51,215 nucleotides of DNA from Welwitschia mirabilis (taxonomy: Eukaryota > Gnetophyta > Gnetopsida > Welwitschiales), in the NCBI GenBank assembly GCA_051453625.1, contig JBOZIK010000001.1:245057590-245108804 (forward strand). The letters run 5' to 3'. A program made the position numbers and the translations under genes. Below the pieces are notes generated by a model. That model had not been told where the DNA came from. It saw only the letters and a program-made list of their open reading frames with translations, and made no database searches. Below are positions 25,601-34,871 of this stretch, piece by piece (position 1 is the stretch's first letter; each line of letters begins with the position of its first letter).

Positions 25601-26260
25601 GCTTCCTAGTTAGCATTATGATGCTCTCTTATGTTACTGGTTGATGATTTGGCTTTAAAAACTTCTCAAGTTATCATGCTTTATGTTGTAACTAATTTGA
25701 ACTTCCTAGTTAGTAGTTGACACCCCCTTATGTTATTGGTATATTCTTTATATTTGAAAAATGTCCAAGTTACTAATGATTTACTTTGTAACTACTTTGG
25801 ACTTCCTAGTTAATAATATGGCATTCCCTTATGTTACTAGTTTTTACTTTGGCTTTAAAAATTACTTAGGTTGCTAATGCTTTACTTTGTAACTAATTTG
25901 GACTTTCTGGTCAATAGTAAACCATCCTTTGTATTATTTATTCATACTTTATCTTTGAAAACTACTTAGCTCATTACTGTATCAATATATAGTTACTTTG
26001 GCTTGTCTGATTAGTAGTGTAGTGACTTCTGATGTTTTTAATTAATCCTTTTACTTCATCAACTATTAACGTCAGCATTATATCAATTTAGGATTACTAG
26101 AACTTGCCTGGTTAGAATTGTAACACTTCCTTATGTTTTTGATTGATGCTTTTTCTTCCTTGACTACCATCATTAACACTATATGAATCCATGAATACTA
26201 GGATCTGCTTGGTTAGCATGGTCTTCTTAATTATCAATGTGATGCCCCCTTATGATTTTT
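25601..26260. repeat. Tandem array of ~100-bp monomers, right part
   Basis: Monomers beginning 'cttcctagttagta' start at 25602, 25702, 25802, 25903, 26002, 26103 and about 26205, a very regular 99-102-bp spacing. The sequence matches the last variant before 10147. No gap interrupts this part, so the period is reliable here. Confidence 0.85.
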
Positions 26261-26399
26261 AGCTATTGATGTCTATTGTTATTTTCTATAGTCTTTTTTT
26301 TAGATTTTTTATTTTCTACAATTATTGTATGAACTTAGCTTTTATCTGTAATAAAATGCTTATTTTTAAAAAGTATTTTAATGGATTATGGATTGATTT

Positions 26400-26413
26400 T
26401 CTCTGATACTAAT
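26400..26413 (-). other. Primer-binding site (initiator Met-tRNA type)
   Basis: Read on the minus strand the sequence next to the LTR is TTAGTATCAGAG, two changes from TTGGTATCAGAG, the common plant PBS for initiator Met-tRNA. Position and orientation define the right LTR as the 5' LTR of a minus-strand element. Confidence 0.6.
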
Positions 26414-26916
26414 TACAACATTTTCAATTTCATTTATAAAAATTAGAGTAAAAAGGTTTCAATAGTAAATGAAAATACCATTTAAAAAATAGTAAAAATT
26501 AAAGGATAATCACATCTTCATTAAAATAAGTGATAAAACTATAGACCAAAGAAAATAATATACTCATCTTTATTACATAATACTCCATAGAGAGACTTAA
26601 AATTTCATTAATGCCAAATGTAAGGTCTTTAGTATAGTAGAATAGTTAGATCATACTACCTTTAAGGTCTAGTTTGTGGGACTACTGGAAGGCTTGGGCA
26701 ACTTGTCAAGGACTCAGTATGATTCTATGTAAATCACATGCATCTTCTTTTCCTTCCCAAATACATCATTTAACCATGATGAAATGACATAACTAGTCAA
26801 AATAATTATTCCACAATGGTTATACCCCTTGAATAGTTACAACTATGTTTATTTAATAAGCAACTAGATTAGTCTAATAGATGAAAATTTACAAAAATAG
26901 ATTCTAGGATGTCATA
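26414..26916 (-). repeat. 5' LTR (right copy) of the LARD-like element
   Basis: 503 bp, homologous to 5484-5982. The inner edge is TACAAC (TATGAC in the other copy) and the outer edge is GTCATA, followed directly by the GATGG target duplication. CpG-to-TpG/CpA type differences dominate between the two copies. Confidence 0.75.
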
Positions 26917-27070
26917 GATGGTTATATTTAATTTTATGCCCTAGATGACTATGTATCTTATGAAATGTATTATATTCCTTATGATTAATAGTTATTTTTC
27001 ATCTACATTATGGATGATTACATATATACAAGGGGTGTTGCATTTATTACGTGATAGTTTACTCTACTTT
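26917..27070 (+). repeat. Target duplication GATGG (26917-26921) and right part of the ~67-bp minisatellite
   Basis: The bases after the duplication ('ttatatttaatttta') correspond to the missing end of the monomer cut at 5483. Further monomers start near 26939 ('ccctagatgactatg') and 27006 ('cattatggatgattac'), a 67-bp spacing. Confidence 0.6.
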
Positions 27071-30000
27071 CTCAAGTTATATAATGGCTAGATATTCTAC
27101 TTCTAAAGTTTTAATCTCATGCATCATGATAAGTATCATTGTTTGCATGTGCTTAAAACTAGCTCTACTAGTTGATGTACTAGGTTATGACTACCTAGGA
27201 AAGATGATACTTTATACTCACTCCTAATGATAATTTTATAACATTGGATGTTTTGTGTGTATTTGATTAACAAATTTCTAATTGTTGCATGATATGCTAT
27301 GATTAGACATGAGTTCTTAACTTTTTCTATCTGAGGATGGTTTTATCTTGACATTACATAAGTTAAATTCTAAGGATTTTACTTGTAAGTGCTTTCATCC
27401 TAGTTTTAAAAACTAAGATCTTTATGTATGAGATCTCAGAATTTTCTAGAAGTACTTGATTTTCATATGAAATTGTTTCATAATGTAATGATGTGGTCCT
27501 AATTACATATGCTTAGTAACATTGTGTAGGTGTAATTCTATAGAGGGAAATTTATGTTAGTCTATGATTGACTTCACTTCATAATTATCTCGTCCCATTA
27601 GTTATCTTGGATTTGATATACTATTAAGATTATATTTTAAAAAATGGGTGTGGATTTTTTGGAAATGTAACACATATTATGAGTGTAGTTTAAGAAAAAA
27701 TCACCTAATTTATTTTTAACTTTACAAATAATTAATTATTTTAGTTGAAATATTTTTGAAAAGCTAAAACATATAGCTAATATCATTAATTATTAAAATT
27801 TATTTTAAAAAATCACAATAATTTAAGGATGTAAGATGAATAATAATTAAAATACTTTCATTTTATATCTATTTTTTGTTTTTTACCTTTTTGATTGGAA
27901 GACATTTTCAAGAACTAAACTTGCAATTACAAAGTAATAGGAGCACTTCTACCATTAGAAGAGACCTTAATCCTATCTTTAAGGTCATTCCTATGAAATA
28001 TTACTTGGTAAATTATAATTTATATTTGTCTTATTACAGCCTTTTTTCTTGAATAATAAGTAAAGTTCTTGTTTTCCATCAACTATTTAATTACTAAATG
28101 AATGTTTTCTTTAATGGTATTTTAATTTTATAATTTTATTAGTGTCTTTCATAGATATTAAAAAATTACCTGTTATTTGCTTACTTTTATTTTAGCACAT
28201 ATACTTAGAAATTTATAAGGGTTTTATCTTTAATAATTTAGTTAATCCAAGTAGTTCTTTTTTTTTATCCCTTTCATTTGTAATACAATTACTTAATTTT
28301 TAAGTAATCATTATGTATTACTATTTTTACTTAATCTTGCATTTACTCTATTTTTCTCTGATTAATCATTTTACCATACTTACTCTCTTTTTTCCTCATT
28401 AATCATTTTATTATGACAAAATTTACGAGTTGAACTTAGAAAAAGAGGCTTTTTAAAGTTAACATATTTTACACATGAAATATATATTTTTTAAAAATAG
28501 AACTTTGAAGTAATATTTTGATTTATTTTAAAATAACTATTATTATGAGTATGAAAGAAAAATTTTCTTTCTTCTACTTTGATTTCTATTACCATGTACA
28601 TATTCTTACTATCTTTATATAGGATTATTTCAATAAAATAAATCCAATGAAGTTAGAAGTATTTTCATAAGTAAATAATAAACTAAATATTTATATTAGA
28701 TTAACTTTCATAAATGTGTTTGTATGATGTATTTGTCATATGATAACTAATTTAAGATAACTCTAATAATTATCATCACTATACTTGGATTTCATTATTA
28801 AAGTAGGTCGCATTGAATTTTTATATAAAACCCTTCTAGAAATGGATTTAATCATCATTCTTCTAGCCTACCCATGTATAGACTTATTACACCTTAATAT
28901 CCCAAGCCCTTAATGACTAAAGATTATGTTAAACCATCCTAAGATGCTTCAAGCAAGTGGTGGTTACTTCTAAGCATGCATCCACCTCCTATATCATGTA
29001 TCATTTGTTTATCATATAGCAAGGTAATGTATAAGTTTATGGAGTTGAGAATAGCCATATTTATTATAGTTTAAATCTAAACTAAAACTAAATCACATCT
29101 AGATGGTGTCTAGATATCGAGTCAGAATGCTATTAATAAGAACTATAACTTTATATGATATTAATTAATACTTTTGCTAAACTTATATCCATGAATATAT
29201 CATAATAAGTTACATTTCATCAATCATATACAAGACATCTCTCTAGTAAAAATCTAGGAATAAATAGATGACACAAAAGTATGACATTGCTATTATTTAG
29301 AAACCAAAATTATTTATAATTTATTCTAAAGAAATGATTATATTATCTATTTTTATTTAAAACATATAAATACAGTAAAAAATTTTAAGTAGTAGTTGAT
29401 CCTAGTAAGAATTTCAAATAATTAGATCATTTAAATAAGTGCTTAATAAGGGTAATTTGAATTAGGATATCATAGGAATGTTGTAATATTAATCTTTAAT
29501 CTTATCATTTAAAAGAAAATAAAAAGGTGTTCTTAATATATCATGAAATCTTCATCCTTTTTTAAGACTACTAAAAAAAGGTTAAAGATAAAAGTTTATT
29601 CTTAATAATATTTATTTCATTAATCAAATATTAAAATATTAATTTATTATCATGTATTCTATGATATAGATCATATAAGAAATAGTTAAATACATCATAG
29701 AATATAGTCTATTTTATGATAGTGAAAACAACATTTGTAAAGAAGGATGTAAGATATAAAATTAATTAAATCATTCTTAAAGAGATAACTATGAAATATA
29801 AAAAGGTACCTTATGAATAGTTATCATTTTTTACATTCATCAATAAATAAAATAAGAAATATTTATCAAATTAATGGTTAAAAAAAATGAAGAGAAACAA
29901 TTTACCATCACAACATTAAAAAAAAAAGGAAAAAAGACAATAAAATTAACTTAAAAAATTAAAGGTCTATAATCGGTTTTTTCTTTTAACTTTACATATC

Positions 30001-30366
30001 ATTTCTTTTCTTTTTTAATTTTTTATTTTTTATGTAGCAAGATTAGAGAAAAAACTTTGTCTTAGAGCTTTAAATCCTAATTTGAGTTTGTGTAAAAAAT
30101 AAGTTTAGTATCAACATTTTATGTGGAAATTGTATTCTATAGGTCTGCAATTAATGTTCATATTAAAAAAATTTTTTAAGATGATTCCAACATCTTCTAC
30201 ATACATAAATTTCTTGATAATTAAGTCCTTATAATGTTACCATGAGTTGACTACAATCCCTTATAGACCCTATAAAAGTGCTTAATGTGACTATTTTAAC
30301 TGCAGTGTATCTCCCCACATAACCAAATGAACAACTAATTTATTCAAAAGACAACATGTTGAAAGA
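27071..30366. other. AT-rich region, no recognised gene
   Basis: No conserved protein motif, LTR end or RNA gene is visible. A two-copy 37-bp repeat occurs at 28344-28420 ('tactctatttttctctgattaatcatttta'-like). The rest is stop-dense low-complexity DNA. Confidence 0.45.
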
Positions 30367-30526
30367 TGTTACTAAGCGATAAAATTCTTAAGTAAAACAT
30401 TATAATACTTAATGATATATAATTGGAATAGAATAACCTATATAAATAACCATTTAGATGACATATATTACACCTTTAGTTCTTAATTTTTAATATAACA
30501 AACTATTATTTTATCATATCCTAACA
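30367..30526 (+). repeat. 5' LTR of the copia element
   Basis: 160 bp, starting TGTTACTAAGCG and ending CTAACA. It aligns with 34628-34785 across its length ('gatgacatatattacacc', 'cttaatttttaat', 'ttatcat'). Confidence 0.8.
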
Positions 30527-30540
30527 CTGTATCAGAGCCA
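30527..30540 (+). other. Primer-binding site of the copia element
   Basis: CTGTATCAGAGCC follows the LTR directly and differs by one or two bases from TGGTATCAGAGCC, the site complementary to the 3' end of initiator Met-tRNA. Confidence 0.8.
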
Positions 30541-30559
30541 ATTTATTAGAGTTAAGAAG

Positions 30560-31560
30560 ACACTCTATGTACAACAAGCAACAAAGAATTATGCACAGTT
30601 CTAATAAGAAGATCACAGTCTAGAAGCAAATCATAGATGAATTTGAAAATTTTAAAGAATTTTTTAAATAATTCCATTAGGAAAAATAAGTTCTATCCAT
30701 GTCAAATCTAACAATTACATTAAAGAAGTAAGAAGTTATGAAATGAAGATTCTTGTGGTATCAAAGATGGCGCTAAGAGGTTTTAGAAATTTCCTAGTAT
30801 GAATTAATATGATAGAAATATATCTAGATGCAAAGGATGTATGGAACTTAATTCACAAGAGACATAAAATGTTTAAAAAACAAATTCAAATGTTAGATGA
30901 GAATGCAAAATATATTATCATATAAACTAGGGATTCCTATGTTTCTACTTAGATAAGTAGAAATGGATGACTTTTATAATACATAAGAAGCTAATATAAG
31001 TATACAATGTTAAGAATAATGCCCATTTTAGGTTCATCATTGCAAAATCAAAAACCTATGTCATATAGCTATTGATCCTATCTCCATTATGGTATAGATC
31101 CTAATCAATCTATGCCAGCAACCAATGGCATAAGAAATGGGTTTAGGAGAGATCAACCTAAAACAACATTTGCTAAAATTGCTTACTTTAGATTATGACA
31201 TGCTTGAGGATTTGATTATAATATAAGAAGGCATTAACACCTTATTTCATGAAAATATGTCAGGTCTCATTTTTGCTAATGAGATGTCTTTAAAAAGTGC
31301 AACTTATATATGTATCTTAAACATGGTACTCTTTATTCAAGAGATGAATTAAAACAAGTGAAGATTCAAAGGCAAGTGCTCTCAACTTTGAACACATAGA
31401 ATACATAGTGATTAAATGAAAGACAACATAAAAGGAATATTATATTGATAAAAATATATTCAAATATTCCAAAAATAAAAGGGCTAAAAAATAATGGCAA
31501 AAAAGGCTCAAGAAATAGGTTTTGCCATCATTATTAAAAATAAATATTTCTTGTAAATGT
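30560..31560 (+). pseudogene. Copia gag remnant
   Basis: The region lies between the PBS and the protease-associated motifs, where gag belongs. The best readable part is at 30755-30910 (VVSKMALRGFRN..., then AKDVWNLIHKRH), resembling the copia gag (UBN2-like) pattern in which a TA-x-A/E-x-W segment follows helical repeats. No zinc knuckle could be read with confidence. Many stops. Confidence 0.5.
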
Positions 31561-31719
31561 ACTCACTAATAACATTAATGTAATGGATGATGATGATTTT
31601 TTTGATGATCACATGCACTGATACTTTAACACTAGTATTATTAAACATGTATGTAATAATCAAAACTTTTTAATTAATTTTAGAATAGAATAATATGTAT
31701 TAGTACATGTCACACATGG

Positions 31720-31970
31720 TGAATTTATCACATTCAAAGGTGTAAATACATTGGTACTATGTAGCGATGGATGATTTATTATATTACATAATATTATTCT
31801 TCAATTAAGATATAACATAGTCATGGTATCTAGTTTACAACATGATTATGACATGCTCTTTAAAAGAGATGGTCAACATACTAAAGTATTATCTAATAGT
31901 ACTATGAAGATGATTACTTCATGGAATAATGAAATGTATTGATTTGAGTTGCATAAGATATTACTGATTA
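31720..31970 (+). pseudogene. Copia protease-downstream region remnant
   Basis: With one stop, one frame reads GEFITFKGVNTLVLCSDG then LHNIILQLRYNIVMVSSLQHD then DYDMLFKRDG. It corresponds to the conserved stretch after the copia protease (family form: FKG.G...L.DG...L.NVLYVP.LR.NLLSVSQL). The DSGA-like active site upstream is not readable. Confidence 0.65.
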
Positions 31971-31979
31971 ATGTTGGAA

Positions 31980-32470
31980 TGAACAATATTTAAAGCTTTA
32001 TATTTAATGATGTTAATGTATAGGCCATCATAAAACTAAAGAAATATAATGTGGAAGGTTTCATAAATATGGTATATTTCAATAAATGTGTAGGTTATTT
32101 AAAATCCAAATATAAAAAATGACTACTACACCGTTCTTATTGATAAATAAACTATGAAATCACTTAAACTAAGTACATTGAAAGATTGATTTCTTTGGTA
32201 AAACCTTATCCTATGGAAATCATATCTTTTGTATTGTATATGTTGATGATTTCACATAATGTAATTGGGTATTTTCTATATAGCACAAGAACATTGTCTT
32301 GCGTAAGCCTTAGAATTTTAGAAAGTAGATCCAAAATAAGGTGGAATACAAAATTACTTAATTACATACTAAAAATAGAAGGTAATATATTAGTTAATAG
32401 TTTTAAGAATTTCTTCAAAAGAATGGAATATAACTTTAAAACATGCACTATATTTCCCATGTTAAAATGA
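31980..32470 (+). pseudogene. Copia integrase remnant
   Basis: An open segment at 32186-32470 aligns in order with the copia integrase core: PYPMEIISFVLYMLMI (family: GPM...S..G..YF..FIDD), a ..WNTKLLNYILKI segment, and SFKNFFKRMEYNFKT (family: F..FC...GI.R). The catalytic Asp and Glu are not preserved at the expected places. The upstream zinc-binding region is only vaguely readable (31985-32110). Confidence 0.6.
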
Positions 32471-33204
32471 AGTTTCCAAATGTAGAAATCATTTTCTTAA
32501 GGGAATGATCCACTTTCTTTTCTTTTAAAGTCATTTTAAACTACATTAATGGGTACAGACTCTTTTTGTCATGTAGGTTATTCTTAATACAATTTTCAGT
32601 AAAAGCCGATAAGGAAATACTCCATGTGGGTTATGACACAAAAAATGCCTAATTTAAGTATGGTCAGGGTGTGTGGAAACAATGCTTTTCATTATTAATA
32701 AATGTTCAAAATGGTCCATGATTGACATATTCAAAATTGGTTAGTCCTAAAGCCATAATAAATAATCAAAATTATCTTACCTCAAGGTGCATCAACTAAC
32801 ACAATTACACTAAGGAACCATTGGATGGATGATAAGGTGAATTAGAATATCCTTAATAAGAGGAGGATGATGTACCCACAAATGTACTAACCATGAAACT
32901 ATAAGTACAATGCCATTGATATAAGTAAATAGCCCACATTGAGATCCTACAAAATGAAGTGCAGAGCTTATGCATTGATAACAAGAATAAACATGATGGA
33001 ATGTGTACTCATGAAAAAATAAAACAATCATGGAAAAGGGATTAAAATGTGTTAATTTGTAATAAGAAGAATAAGACATATATGGTATAAGAAGAACTAA
33101 CTTATTCTAAATGGAGGCATTTAATACAACATGAATATTACATGATGTTAAAAAGAGATGTGTCGGACATTGTTTTACATCTTATAGATGCCAATAATAT
33201 CATG

Positions 33205-33700
33205 AATTAAAATGGGCTCTTTATGACGAAACTAATGATAATGGACTTATTAAGAAGTATAAGGAAAGGATTATTATCAAAGAATTTTCACAAGTTAAAA
33301 GAGTTGATTATGAATAGATATTTTCTCTTACCACTAGATTACAAACATTCTTACATCTTATGGTATAAAATATGTAGAATCTTTATGAAAGTGATGTAAA
33401 CTATGCATTTTTATGTATGATACTTGATTCCATAATCTATATGAATCAACTAAAAGGTTTTAAAGTTGGTTTCAAAAACCTGTGTAAATTAATCAAGTTA
33501 TTATATGAATTAAAACAATTATCCATGATTTGATATTAGGTGATAAGCAAATTTCTACTAAATGATGAATTATGAAGCATGCCCTGTGACATAAATTTTT
33601 TAATAAAAATTAATAAGACCTAGCTTAAACTTTGTTTGGCCTTTTACATGGATAGTGTACTGCTAATATGTAAAAATGGATAAGTATTTTTAGACTTCAA
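33205..33700 (+). pseudogene. Copia reverse transcriptase remnant
   Basis: Clear copia RT succession on the plus strand: WALYDE, then KKYKERIIIKEFSQVKRVDY (family KYKARLVAKGFSQ..G.DY), FSLTTRLQTFLHLM, DVNYAFL, IYMNQLKGFKVG, CKLIKLLYELKQ, and AFYMDSVLLICKNG near 33640. YMDS replaces the YVDD active site, so one catalytic Asp is lost. Multiple stops. Confidence 0.85.
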
Positions 33701-34059
33701 GAATCTATTAGTCTAGTACTTTCAATTATAAAATCTAAATGAATCACAATGTGATATTGGCATGAAGATTGTACAATAGCATAAAATGGTCAACATTTTT
33801 AAAGAAAGTACTTGAATGAAATACTTGAAGCATATCAACTTGAAAACATTAAGCAAGATGCTATCCTATTAAATTTAACTTAAAAAATATATGAAGATCA
33901 ACATACAAACATTGACATAAATTCAATTCAAGATAATTATTGGGAAATTATAGTATCGTGTTAACATTAATTCATATATCCAAATGCCAGTAAATATTCT
34001 TTCATGATTTTAATGAAACCAAATAAGTTCCAGATGGAATTAATTCTTTAAATCATATA

Positions 34060-34600
34060 ATACCTTAAGACATTAAAATAATTTAGACTAATCTTTCAAG
34101 AATCTGATAATCAGTTAGTTGACTATGCTAACTCCAATTAAAGTAGTGATCTAGTTTTGAAAACATTTAGAACTTATAACATGGTCTATTTAGGAAAATC
34201 CATCATTTTGTAGATAAGGATGGCATATAACCATGTTTTAAGGTCCATTATAAAAGCTAAGTAACATGCCCTAAGTGAAGTTGTAAAGGAAGTGCTTAGC
34301 ATTTAGGACCTACTTATGGCGCTAGGTGTTGATGCATAAAGCACATTATCTATTTTGATAGTAAAGTTTCAATTTAAGCCATGAAGAATCTTGTTAATAG
34401 TAAAAAGATTGATATTTTGAAACACATCTTTTAGCTATATGAAATGATTACTTGATCAAAAGATCTAATATTGATATTTCAAAATATTTGATAGTGCTTA
34501 CATCAAGTCCACATCAAGCCCTACTAATGGTTTTATAAAATTACTAATTGTGAAGAATTTTGAAAACTTCATATCACTATTGAGTTCTTGCCCTTCTCAT
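34060..34600 (+). pseudogene. Copia RNase H and C-terminal remnant
   Basis: Readable pieces in order: YLKTLK (family ILRYLKGT), LVDYANSN (family GYTDADWAG), then 'HALSEVVKEVLSI' (family EAEY.A...A..E..W), then an IVKRLIF..-like segment (family HI.IR.HFIRE) near 34400. This is the end of the polyprotein before the purine tract. Confidence 0.65.
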
Positions 34601-34614
34601 TATTTTAGAAATAG

Positions 34615-34627
34615 ATGCTGAGAGGAG
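34615..34627 (+). other. Polypurine tract of the copia element
   Basis: GCTGAGAGGAG runs up to the first base of the 3' LTR, where the plus-strand primer should be. Confidence 0.65.
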
Positions 34628-34785
34628 TGTTATTAAGTGATACTATTAGTAAGTAGATAATTATAATTGTTAATAATAAATAATTAAAATAGTATAACCA
34701 ATATACATAAGCAATTATATGATATATATTATACCCTTTATACTTAATTTTAAATCTAATAAATTATCATTTCATCATATAATCA
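34628..34785 (+). repeat. 3' LTR of the copia element
   Basis: 158 bp from TGTTATTAAGTG to ATAATCA, collinear with the 5' LTR at roughly 70-75% identity by eye, which indicates an old insertion. Confidence 0.8.
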
Positions 34786-34794
34786 AGTAAATCT

Positions 34795-34871
34795 CTTTGG
34801 AGGCACTCGAATAGTAGAGCAGTGCTCTTGTTACTTTGTGTTTGTGAGTTTGATTTTTCAAAAAAAAAAAA
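34795..34871 (+). mobile_element. tRNA-derived SINE-like relic with A tail
   Basis: Bases 34807-34817 (TCGAATAGTAG) resemble a Pol III box A, GTAGAGCAGTGCTC suggests a D-arm/anticodon-stem-like region, and 34847-34857 (AGTTTGATTTT) resembles box B GGTTCGATTCC with C-to-T and G-to-A changes. Box spacing is close to that of a tRNA. A 12-A run follows at 34860-34871. It begins about ten bases after the copia 3' LTR. It could be a tRNA pseudogene or an unusually short SINE. Confidence 0.45.

Larger units (their letters stand above)
5484..26916 (-). mobile_element. Non-coding LTR retrotransposon (LARD-like) with internal tandem array, split by a CACTA-like element
   Basis: Two ~500-bp direct repeats (5484-5982 and 26414-26916), roughly four-fifths identical by eye, end outwardly in the inverted bases TATGAC and GTCATA and are flanked by the perfect duplication GATGG. 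Beside the right LTR, on the minus strand, lies a primer-binding site resembling the complement of initiator Met-tRNA. Beside the left LTR lies a purine-rich tract, so the element reads right to left. About 5-6 kb of internal sequence remains once the nested insertion is removed. I see no gag or pol; much of it is a tandem array of ~100-bp monomers. This fits a large non-autonomous LTR derivative. The ends extend two bases beyond the canonical TG...CA. The element is old: its LTRs have diverged strongly and it carries a second, also decayed, insertion. Confidence 0.72.
30367..34785 (+). mobile_element. Full-length but dead Ty1/copia LTR retrotransposon
   Basis: Two ~160-bp LTRs begin TGTTA and end CA. 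The 5' LTR is followed by a PBS (30527-30540) and the 3' LTR is preceded by a purine tract (34615-34627). Between them, in copia order, are remnants of gag, the protease-downstream region, integrase, RT and RNase H, all on the plus strand and all broken by many stops (mostly TAA/TAG where CAA/CAG is expected) and frameshifts. The total of 4.4 kb is normal for a compact plant copia element. No convincing target duplication was found (AAAGA left, AGTAA right), consistent with age. Confidence 0.85.

Noticed and set aside
32810-33079. 89-codon minus-strand frame
   Set aside because: It lies antisense within the copia element just before the RT region and has no motif.
30362-34790. Target duplication for the copia element
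   Set aside because: AAAGA on the left and AGTAA on the right do not match well enough to call.
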